This document shows, piece by piece, positions 6,228 through 12,102 of a stretch of DNA of 12,237 bases. The number at the start of each line of letters is the position of its first letter. Position 1 is the first letter of the stretch. The notes below the pieces were generated by a model. That model searched no databases. It was not told the origin of the DNA and was given only the letters and a program-made list of their open reading frames with translations. The translations under genes and the position numbers were made by a program. Source of the stretch: JANRLJ01 sp034437895 (GTDB lineage Bacteria > Chloroflexota > Anaerolineae > Aggregatilineales > Phototrophicaceae); contig DAOTTO010000420.1 of the NCBI GenBank assembly GCA_034437895.1, forward strand, positions 1-12,237. Direction: 5' to 3'.

Positions 6228-6713
6228 TCATTGACTGATGATTAATTCATCGGCGTAGTTGCGTAGGGAGCGGTTATACGCCTCGTAAAATCCCGGTACA
6301 TTGACCGTCGTATCCAGCATTTGATAGAGCGCTTCCGCATGATAACCGCCGCTGTGCAGCGCTAAGGCCAAAAATGCCCGAAGCGCCCGATGGTCAGGAT
6401 AACGCGCACAACCTTCCCGCAGCAGTTGAATCGCTTCGTCAAGCTGACCGACATTGCGGAGCGAACTACCCAACTGGACGGTGATACGCGGCAGGTATTC
6501 TTCCGGCAACCCAAGTTCAATGGCGCGGCGGTAATAGGCAATTGCCTCGGCTGGGTATCCGCCGGAGTCATAAGCGCCGCCTGTTTCAAATAACACACGC
6601 GCATTATCCGGGTAGCGCTGCGCTAATGCCACAAAATAATCAATCGTTTCCCGCTCACTGCCGTCTTTTTCCAGCGCCAATCCCGCCATGATTTCGGCCT
6701 CAATGTCGGACAT
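6228..6713 (-). CDS. Small tetratricopeptide-repeat protein
   Basis: This is a soluble 161-residue helical protein made almost entirely of TPR-like helix pairs, expected to mediate protein contacts; its partner is unknown. Repeats are visible around residues 20-55 (TIDYFVALAQRYPDNARVLFE), 56-95 (YPAEAIAYYRRAIELGLP), 96-130 (VGQLDEAIQLLREGCARYPD) and 131-155. The arrangement resembles the compact TPR_5-type proteins of about 120-160 residues. An open frame continues upstream to 6806, but the ATG at 6713 is preferred: AAAGGG lies 5 nt before it, and the upstream residues (rich in Cys, His and Lys) do not look like TPR. It is divergent from the membrane protein gene at 6936 and separated from ssuD by the MITE-like element. 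Confidence 0.75.
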   Translation of the reverse strand: MSDIEAEIMAGLALEKDGSERETIDYFVALAQRYPDNARVLFETGGAYDSGGYPAEAIAYYRRAIELGLPEEYLPRITVQLGSSLRNVGQLDEAIQLLREGCARYPDHRALRAFLALALHSGGYHAEALYQMLDTTVNVPGFYEAYNRSLRNYADELIISQ

Positions 6714-6935
6714 TGAGGCCCTTTCTTTTGTCCTAAGTATAGCTTTGATTTTATCGCCTTTACAGCACAATGGTCTGTGGTGGGGTGATGTTTGCCCATT
6801 AAACACTAAAACCTAGCTCATATCCTCCCAATGTATCTTTAGCTTTTATTTAGTTCGCTTTTGGAACTTATTGCTAGGCTTTATTTTAAAGTAATGCTAT
6901 ATAAAGCAAAAAGTAAAATGAGGGCGAGGAAAATC

Positions 6936-7265
6936 ATGCAAAATTTATCACTTCCCGAATTTTTAGCCTGGTTCGTGGTAGGTATCGTGGCAGCTTGGTT
7001 ACTAGGGATTATCGCCCAAATAGAAAACCCGCGTCACTTGATTGTTGATAGTATCGTCGGCTCCTTAGCGGCTTATGCTGGCGGTTCCCTTTTTATTCAT
7101 TCACAAATGTTCGGCATGATTGGCTTTAACTTGTGGAGTGTAATCGTCGCGTTTAGCAGCGCCTTTATGGTGTTGGCAGTGGTGCGCGGTCTGCAATCCA
7201 TTTTAACTGCTCTGTTAGAGATGAAAGGCAAAACTTACTGGGTGATCGAACACCACGCTAGATAA
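6936..7265 (+). CDS. GlsB/YeaQ/YmgE-like small membrane protein
   Basis: This is a 109-residue protein with three to four hydrophobic segments (about 8-27, 38-57 and 63-88 from this start). The pattern EFLAWFVVGIVAAWLLGII, then a Gly-rich segment (DSIVGSLAAYAGGSLF), then a third segment (NLWSVIVAFSSAFMVLAV) fits the GlsB/YeaQ/YmgE family, sometimes called transglycosylase-associated proteins, whose role is unclear but often stress-linked. The basic C-terminal tail extends beyond the usual length. The frame is open upstream to a TTG at 6861, but the ATG at 6936 has GAGGA 5 nt before it and gives a family-like length. It stands alone on its strand, divergent from the TPR gene. Confidence 0.6.
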   Translation: MQNLSLPEFLAWFVVGIVAAWLLGIIAQIENPRHLIVDSIVGSLAAYAGGSLFIHSQMFGMIGFNLWSVIVAFSSAFMVLAVVRGLQSILTALLEMKGKTYWVIEHHAR

Positions 7266-7453
7266 ATATGGGAGCCGAAACTCCGAAGAAATCCTTTTTG
7301 AACGGGAGAGACGCAGCGTTCGCAGAAATACACAAGGATAAAACTCGGTGTTCTTGGCAGCTTAGTGATTCATTTTTTACTACCCCTCACGCAAACCCTT
7401 TCATATTACACTGATAAGTGATTAACGCATCTTACGCACTCCCAAATTTGAGG

Positions 7454-7476
7454 GCTGACAGTTGAAAACTGCCAGC
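7454..7476 (-). other. Hairpin near the 3' side of the hsp20 transcript
   Basis: GCTG and CAGTT (7454-7463) pair with AACTG and CAGC (7467-7476) over a 3-nt loop. The one A.C mismatch on the plus strand (7458/7472) is a G.U pair on the minus strand, giving a continuous 10-bp stem there. On the plus strand it is followed by TTAAGTTTTT, so it could also act as a weak intrinsic terminator for the GlsB-like gene, although that gene ends 190 bp earlier. Confidence 0.4.
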
Positions 7477-7496
7477 TTAAGTTTTTATAAAACTCA

Positions 7497-7597
7497 GGTG
7501 TGTCTATTTTCGTGGGTGTAGGGAGTAACTTATGTGTCACTCCCGGCCGATGCATATATAGGTGCATCTCTACACTACCCTTTATTTTAGACACTCC
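7497..7597 (-). ncRNA. Candidate structured RNA with three-way junction
   Basis: Nested complementarity suggests four helices. P1: 7500-7506 with 7588-7594, plus two more G-C pairs past one mismatch. P2: 7516-7521 with 7570-7575, plus two pairs beyond a 2-nt bulge. Inside P2 lie P3 (7522-7526 with 7539-7543) and P4 (7549-7554 with 7563-7568, 8-nt loop), making a three-way junction with GGCC (7545-7548) between P3 and P4. On the minus strand an A.C mismatch in P3 (7527/7538) becomes G.U and lengthens that stem to about 8 bp, which favours the minus strand, downstream of hsp20. I recognise no known riboswitch or ribozyme motif. A decayed mobile-element end is the main alternative. Confidence 0.35.
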
Positions 7598-7692
7598 GTA
7601 AAACCCTATCACCTAGAATTTCGAGCGCAGCTTTTGCTCAAGGCTGAGATCTTATATCAGTTCTCATATAGCGCTGCAAAATACGAGGAAGC

Positions 7693-8172
7693 TTACAATT
7701 TTACGGCTGTGAAGTTGAAGCGGCGAAGAACGGCGGAAACGATCTGCTCAAGCAGTGTCCCTCGCTTGTTCAGTCGTACAATTAGGAAGTTCGCGCCGAT
7801 TTCAAGATAGGCTTCGTTTCGTTTTGAGTCTACTGGAAGGGGAACTTCGCAGTAGTATTCTTCGTCTATAAGAGAAGCTGCACCATAGTCGCGTGAAAGC
7901 AAAATAATGACGTAACCACGACTGAGATCAACGCGCACATCGCGTGAGTCGAACCCGTGCGTGGGGGCGATAATTTCATGAAAGTCTGGACTATGTTTCC
8001 ACGCATAATCAAGCGTTTTCGGGACATAATTATTATCAGGCCAACGCTCAATTGGACTCATAAAGGCTTTCATCGTGGCATCCAATCGGCTGACAAAAAC
8101 ACGCCGCAGTTGGGAGGCATCTGGATTATAAGGAATGGTAAATTTTTTGTCAGATAGGGTGGTTGTGTTCAT
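7693..8172 (-). CDS. Hsp20/alpha-crystallin-like protein
   Basis: This is a predicted cytoplasmic small heat-shock-like protein of about 159 residues. Residues about 63-137 follow the alpha-crystallin fold pattern: DFHEIIAPTHGFDSRDVRVDL, a strand GYVIILLSR, a short acidic loop, EEYYCEVPLPVD, then AYLEIGANFLIVRLNK in place of the usual A-x(n)-GVL-V-x-L-PK. The N-terminal 60 residues are unlike typical Hsp20 arms, and no clear C-terminal I-x-I/V motif is present. So oligomerisation may be unusual, or the protein may be a divergent family member with another job. Adjacent ATG codons at 8175 and 8172 both follow GAAAGAGAAG; the second gives better SD spacing. It is divergent from the SARP/STAND-type regulator, with three 11-bp-spaced repeats between them, so regulation by that protein is plausible. 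Confidence 0.6.
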   Translation of the reverse strand: MNTTTLSDKKFTIPYNPDASQLRRVFVSRLDATMKAFMSPIERWPDNNYVPKTLDYAWKHSPDFHEIIAPTHGFDSRDVRVDLSRGYVIILLSRDYGAASLIDEEYYCEVPLPVDSKRNEAYLEIGANFLIVRLNKRGTLLEQIVSAVLRRFNFTAVKL

Positions 8173-8224
8173 CATCTTCTCTTTCGTATTACTTGGCTTG
8201 GTTAGCCAATTTCGCATGGCATGA

Positions 8225-8276
8225 TATATACTTATCAAACATCCGCTTACATATCGCTACAAAAGCGCTACAAAAC
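8225..8276. promoter_or_regulatory. SARP-like direct repeats in a divergent promoter region
   Basis: CGCTTAC (8244), CGCTACA (8255) and CGCTACA (8266) start exactly 11 bp apart; units two and three are identical over 10 bp (CGCTACAAAA). SARP-type regulators are known to bind heptamer direct repeats with 11-bp periodicity overlapping the -35 region. For the hsp20 gene (minus strand), TATATA at 8230-8225 is a fair -10, with unit one over the -35 position and a leader of about 45 nt. For the plus strand, TATACT (8227-8232) is a possible -10 upstream of the repeats. The regulator gene begins 2 bp after the array. Confidence 0.5.
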
Positions 8277-8277
8277 T

Positions 8278-8370
8278 ATGTCCTAGATACATTTTTTTCT
8301 TTTTGGCACGCCTCGTATCGAGATTGACGGAAAGATCATCCCCATTGCAAGGCGTAAGGCGCTGGCGCTG
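8278..8370 (+). other. Lost 5' end of the BTAD coding region: ATG-TCC-TAG then conserved residues
   Basis: In the frame of the downstream regulator, ATG (8278) and TCC are followed by TAG (8284-8286). Then come 28 sense codons whose translation (LFGTPRIEIDGK near the start, ARRKALAL near the end) is the canonical N-terminus of BTAD/SARP DNA-binding domains. No ATG, GTG or TTG occurs between the TAG and the GTG at 8371. The conserved amino acids show this was coding until recently. TAG could come from CAG by one transition. Confidence 0.7.
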
Positions 8371-10110
8371 GTGGCTTTTTTGGCATTAGCGGACCGCCCA
8401 CAAAGCCGGACAACTGTCGCGGCGTTGCTCTGGCCTGACTTAGATGAGGAAGGCGCACGTAACGCACTGCGGAGTACGCTGCCGGCACTGACACGCCTCA
8501 CCGAAATCGAATGGCTGGAAACAGACCGCACTAATCTCTCGATCAATAGTGAAGTGGTATGGAGTGATGTTCATGCCTTTCTTCAAGCGCTCATCGGTTT
8601 TCGTCTTCATGCTCATGAAGGCGCTGATCTTTGTGTCGAATGTGTGGGTGCTTTAGAAGCAGCCACTACGCTTTACCAGGATGATTTTCTCGTGGGCTTC
8701 AGCTTGGCGGACAGCCTAGAATTCGATAATTGGCAGGCATCAAAACGTGAATGGCTGCATCAGGAATACACGCAAATGCTGCGCCGACTCGCAGAACACT
8801 ACAGTGTCCCCCATCTTCAATCGGCAATGAATTACGCTCGTCTTTGGCTGGAAGCCGACCCGATGAGCGAATCCGCACACCGCCTTTTGATGCGGCTGTA
8901 TACCCTGAACGGGCAGCGCACCGAAGCCCTGCGTCAGTATCAGGACTGTGTACGCATCCTTGATGAAGAACTCGCAACCCTGCCGGAAGACGAAACAACC
9001 CGCCTTTATGAGATGATTCGTGCGGGCGGAATGCCCACTATCGCCGCTATCGAGAACCCGATCAGTCGCTCGGTAGTGAGTGTGCTGCCGCCGCTGCCGG
9101 GGTTAATTATCGGGCGCGAAACTGTGCTAACAGACCTCAAACAGCGGCTCGGCATTCCAGATTCGAACCAGAAACAGGCTGTAACGGTCATCGAAGGTTG
9201 GCCCGGTGTCGGCAAAAGTACGACTATCGCCGCCCTCGCCCATGATCCCGATGTGTGGGATGCCTACCCCGATGGTGTGTTGTGGACATCATTAGGCGAA
9301 ACCCCCAGCCTACACGCCGAACTCATGCGCTGGGGCGAAGGACTCCGTTTGATTTCATCCGGCAAAGTCCCTCCTTTGGAAGAACTGACGAGCCAAATCG
9401 CGGCGGCACTGCGAAACCGCCGGATGCTGTTGATTGTGGATGATGTCTGGCAGGCCGATCACTTTATCCCGTTTCGCGTTGCAGGGCATCAGTCCGCAAC
9501 TATGATTTCCAGCCGATTGAGCCAAGTTGCCCGTGTGCTTGCACCAACCGCGTCAGATGTTTATCGCCTCCCGCAGTTGAGCAGCGATTCATCACTGCTT
9601 CTGCTCAGTCGTCTTGCACCGCAAGCGGTTGAACAGTTCCGCGAAGCCGCTATCGAACTGGTAAGTGATCTGGAGGGGCTGCCGCTGGCGATTCAAGTGG
9701 CAGGGCGGCTTTTACATGAAGAAATGCAGATGGGCTGGGGAGTGGAGCATTTGATCGCGGAACTACGCAGCGGCGCACGATTATTAGGTGAGCAAGCGCC
9801 AAGCGATGTGCTGCCCGCCATTGCCGTCGATTCTTCGCCCACGATTGCCGCGCTGCTCCAACGCAGCACCAGGTCATTGGATGCAGAAACACTCACCCGC
9901 TTTGCGCTGCTCGGTTTGTTCATCCCCAAACCCGCCACTTTTGACTTGGGTGCGATGGCGGCTTTGTGGGAAATTAATGATCCTCGCCCAACGGTGCGGA
10001 CGTTGGTGAATCGTGGCCTGCTGGAACCATTGACGGGGGGGCGCTTTCAGATGCACGCTCTGCTGGTGTTACACGCTAAATCTTTGTTGACATATCCTAC
10101 GCAAGGCTAA
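8371..10110 (+). CDS. SARP/STAND-type regulator: BTAD and NB-ARC part (5' end interrupted)
   Basis: This is a DNA-binding, nucleotide-switch regulator of the AfsR type. From the GTG at 8371 the product is 579 residues; conserved coding extends back to 8287. Residues 1-65 complete the OmpR-like winged helix (LLWPDLDEEGARNALRSTL). Residues about 70-222 are the helical BTAD domain (HRLLMRLYTLNGQRTEALRQY). Residues about 245-470 are NB-ARC: Walker A GWPGVGKST at 276-284, Walker B LLIVDDVW at 353-360, ISSR with sensor Arg382, and GLPLA at 436-440. A winged-helix segment ends in MHA (561-563), where STAND proteins usually have MHD. The frame stops at 10110, before the TPR sensor region, which continues as separate frames downstream. 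If only the GTG start is used, the first part of the DNA-binding domain is missing, so function is doubtful unless the upstream TAG is bypassed. Confidence 0.85.
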   Translation: MAFLALADRPQSRTTVAALLWPDLDEEGARNALRSTLPALTRLTEIEWLETDRTNLSINSEVVWSDVHAFLQALIGFRLHAHEGADLCVECVGALEAATTLYQDDFLVGFSLADSLEFDNWQASKREWLHQEYTQMLRRLAEHYSVPHLQSAMNYARLWLEADPMSESAHRLLMRLYTLNGQRTEALRQYQDCVRILDEELATLPEDETTRLYEMIRAGGMPTIAAIENPISRSVVSVLPPLPGLIIGRETVLTDLKQRLGIPDSNQKQAVTVIEGWPGVGKSTTIAALAHDPDVWDAYPDGVLWTSLGETPSLHAELMRWGEGLRLISSGKVPPLEELTSQIAAALRNRRMLLIVDDVWQADHFIPFRVAGHQSATMISSRLSQVARVLAPTASDVYRLPQLSSDSSLLLLSRLAPQAVEQFREAAIELVSDLEGLPLAIQVAGRLLHEEMQMGWGVEHLIAELRSGARLLGEQAPSDVLPAIAVDSSPTIAALLQRSTRSLDAETLTRFALLGLFIPKPATFDLGAMAALWEINDPRPTVRTLVNRGLLEPLTGGRFQMHALLVLHAKSLLTYPTQG

Positions 10111-10123
10111 GGAGGTATTGATG
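10108..10123 (+). promoter_or_regulatory. Stop codon overlapping a perfect Shine-Dalgarno, then ATG
   Basis: TAAGGAGGT (10108-10116) matches the complement of the common bacterial 16S 3' end over 9 nt and includes the TAA of the upstream frame. The ATG at 10121 follows SD core GGAGG with a 5-nt spacer. This is a textbook arrangement for termination-reinitiation and supports translation of the TPR part as its own polypeptide. Confidence 0.75.
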
Positions 10124-10627
10124 ATCGCTCCGAATGCCCTACAAAGTGCGGAACTGCGCCTCGCTAAATACTACGCCGAAAAACTTCGCCAGACGACTGA
10201 ACGCTATGAGCAGGGCGGTGCATCCTTGCCCGGCGCTTTGAAGTTTTTTGACCAAGAATTGGCGCAAATCAGGCATTGGCAAGGCTATATTGTCGAGCAA
10301 GAAAACGGCGGTGCCGAGTATGATCGCTTAAGGATCGATTTTGCCCTCAATACATTGGTCACTCACCAGTCGTTCGATCAACAAATGGATTGGGTGCAGC
10401 CCGGATTAGAAGCGGCGCAGCGATTGGGGGATCACCGCAGTGAAAGTGTATTGCTCAAAGATATGAGCTATATCCTCTTGAGGCAGGGGGATTTGCCAGC
10501 GGCGCGGACTGTTGCGGAACGAGCGTTTAAGCTGGCACAACAGGTCAATGACAAGATGTTGGAGGCCGATACTATCCTGCGGCTAGGTCTAGATCATATC
10601 AAACGCTGGCGATTTCGAGCTTGCTAG
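10121..10627 (+). CDS. TPR part of the split regulator, 5' segment (ends at frameshift)
   Basis: The 168-residue frame starts at the ATG with the perfect SD (a TTG at 10118 is less likely). Residues about 20-65 (RLAKYYAEKLRQTTERYEQGG, then FFDQELAQIRHWQGY) match the linker that follows NB-ARC in BTAD/NB-ARC/TPR proteins, so this is the direct continuation of the upstream gene in another frame. Residues 95-160 are TPR-like (GLEAAQRLGDHRSES, LLRQGDLPAARTVAERAFKLA). The last residues, KRWRFRAC, are out of character. The correct TPR sequence resumes in the next frame if one A of 10601-10603 is skipped. It was probably one polypeptide of about 591 residues with the next entry. Confidence 0.75.
   Translation: MIAPNALQSAELRLAKYYAEKLRQTTERYEQGGASLPGALKFFDQELAQIRHWQGYIVEQENGGAEYDRLRIDFALNTLVTHQSFDQQMDWVQPGLEAAQRLGDHRSESVLLKDMSYILLRQGDLPAARTVAERAFKLAQQVNDKMLEADTILRLGLDHIKRWRFRAC
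10601..10603 (+). other. Frameshift site between the two TPR segments
   Basis: Up to codon ATC (10598-10600) the first frame reads LRLGLDHI. Dropping one A from AAA (10601-10603) continues as NAGDFELARHYLQHVLDLGD, a good TPR repeat that leads into the GTG at 10644 without a stop. A one-base insertion, in the genome or in the assembly, explains both the abnormal end of the first frame and the lack of an SD for the second. Confidence 0.75.
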
Positions 10628-10643
10628 GCACTATTTACAACAT

Positions 10644-11897
10644 GTGCTTGATCTTGGTGACTTAGACACAAAGTACAAAATAAAGATCAACACTTGGCTC
10701 AGTTATATTGCGTATTCTGAAGATAAGTTTGAGATTTCTGGCGCATACATCGAGGAAAATATCCGCCTCAGCCGTATGCTGGGTGATTTACCTGAGCTTG
10801 CCACTGCGCTTCTCAATCTTGGCGTGACTTATCTCGTGATAGGGAAGCCGCGTGAAGGAAGCCTGTTAGTCCATGAAAGCGTATCTATCCAGCGCAAATT
10901 AGGCGATAAAAATTTAATCGGGCATGGTTTACAAACCCTTGTCGGTTACTACATCCGTCTCGGATCTTTGGCAGAAGCACAAACCTACGCCGATGAGCAT
11001 CTAGCGCTGGCGGCGGAAATCGGTTCAGATGTAGAGATCGTGTGGGCGCACAGCAGTTTGGCCGCAATAAGCTGTGAACAAGGCGATTATCAACGTGCTT
11101 ATGCTTATTTGATGGAAGATCAAGACTTCATTGCCAAGTCTGACAGCCTAGGCAGTATGGTTTCCCATCAGCATACATTGGCGAGTGTGCTGCTTCCATT
11201 AGGCAGATATACACAAGCACGAGAGCTATGCTTGCGATTGCTGGCGTATGGGCTTCAATTATTTGAGTTACACTATTTTCTGGGGCAAATTGCCGCTGCG
11301 GAAGGCAATCCCGATCATGCCATCGCCATCTGGCAGGAAGCATTGACATTATCTGGAGATTGGTACGCCCAACAGGTTAAATTGCACAGCGCGTTAGCAG
11401 AGATGTATCTCTACAATGGGGATTTCGCCCAAGCGCAAGCGCAGATCAACGAGGTATTACACATCGAGCGCAGCCAGAGCGACTCGCTTGGCATGTTTAT
11501 TGCCGTCGAAGCCCATACAGTTCAGGCTAAATTATATGTGCATCTTGGGGAACTCTCAGCCGCAAAAGATGTGCTGTGCGAGGTGCTAAACCGGGTACGC
11601 GATCTTGAAGTGATCGTTCCGCGCCTTAATGCCCTTGTTGCAACATCGGCGTATCTGGCGGCAATCGGTGATGTTCGTGGTGTGCAGGTGTTGAGCCTTG
11701 TCGTGCGTCACAGCGGCACATCTCACGCGCAGCGTATCGCTTACACCGAGCAGCGGATAGTACTGGCACAGCAGTTTGGTGATAAAGCCTGCGATCACGC
11801 TTGGGAAATGGCTAAAACGGCGGTCATGGATGAAGTGTTGGCGGCGCTGCTTGCCGAATGGGCGTGTCCGCGTTCCGATTTGTCACTGGCACAATGA
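10644..11897 (+). CDS. TPR part of the split regulator, 3' segment
   Basis: The 417-residue open frame consists of tandem TPR-like repeats spanning nearly its whole length, for example LPELATALLNLGVTYLVIGK, LGSLAEAQTYADEHLALAAE, EGNPDHAIAIWQEALTLSGD and NGDFAQAQAQINEVLHIERS. In SARP/STAND proteins this C-terminal superhelix senses the signal and controls the NB-ARC switch. The GTG at 10644 is only the first start codon in frame: the TPR reading continues upstream to about 10602, and no SD precedes the GTG, so this is best taken as the 3' part of the frame beginning at 10121. The C-terminus (MDEVLAALLAEWA) matches the usual ending style of these proteins. The gene ends 35 bp before a family 2 MITE-like element. 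Confidence 0.78.
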   Translation: MLDLGDLDTKYKIKINTWLSYIAYSEDKFEISGAYIEENIRLSRMLGDLPELATALLNLGVTYLVIGKPREGSLLVHESVSIQRKLGDKNLIGHGLQTLVGYYIRLGSLAEAQTYADEHLALAAEIGSDVEIVWAHSSLAAISCEQGDYQRAYAYLMEDQDFIAKSDSLGSMVSHQHTLASVLLPLGRYTQARELCLRLLAYGLQLFELHYFLGQIAAAEGNPDHAIAIWQEALTLSGDWYAQQVKLHSALAEMYLYNGDFAQAQAQINEVLHIERSQSDSLGMFIAVEAHTVQAKLYVHLGELSAAKDVLCEVLNRVRDLEVIVPRLNALVATSAYLAAIGDVRGVQVLSLVVRHSGTSHAQRIAYTEQRIVLAQQFGDKACDHAWEMAKTAVMDEVLAALLAEWACPRSDLSLAQ

Positions 11898-11932
11898 CCA
11901 AATAGATAAAAACCATGCTAACCTAACCTAAT

Positions 11933-12067
11933 TGTAGAGTCTGGAAAGTAATTTGAAATTTTTAACCACGTAAGCGCAGTGACGGCACCAAGAACACCAA
12001 GATTTTGAACTGAAGTCTCTGTAATCTGTGTGGTTCATAATTTTTCAATTTCTTTCACAACTCAACA
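11933..12067 (-). mobile_element. MITE-like element, family 2, minus orientation
   Basis: This is an inverted relative of 1875-2010. Its ends are TGTAGAGTCTGGAAAG (11933-11948) and the complement of 12052-12067, which agree less well with each other than in the first copy. Read on the minus strand, the core AATCTTGGTGTTCTTGGTGCC and the end CAAATTACTTTC match the first copy closely. The region between is partly diverged. It has no ORF and no clear target duplication, and lies just downstream of the TPR gene. Confidence 0.55.
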
Positions 12068-12102
12068 TGTGAACTGCGTAACTTCTAATTAAAATATTAA
12101 GG

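Larger units (their letters stand above)
7266..7692. other. Gene-free stretch between the GlsB-like gene and hsp20
   Basis: I see no convincing coding sequence here. The stretch holds a worn relic of the CTTGGTG-type repeat (7345-7372, about 20 of 28 positions like 1951-1979), the hairpin at 7454-7476 and the possible structured RNA at 7497-7597. The two flanking genes converge on it, so transcripts from both sides would end here. Confidence 0.6.

Noticed and set aside
6714..6806. N-terminal extension of the TPR protein up to 6806
   Set aside because: The ATG at 6713 has a good SD, and the extra residues do not resemble TPR helices.
6861..6920. Clear sigma-70 promoter for the GlsB-like gene
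   Set aside because: AT-rich hexamers are present (for example TATATA near 6898), but no pair has acceptable spacing.
6861..6935. TTG-initiated N-terminal extension of the GlsB-like protein
   Set aside because: TTG start without a clear SD; the ATG at 6936 has GAGGA at 5-nt spacing and gives a family-like length.
7562..7810. Plus-strand open frame overlapping the candidate RNA and the hsp20 3' end
   Set aside because: It has no SD and no recognisable family, and its composition follows the antisense of hsp20.
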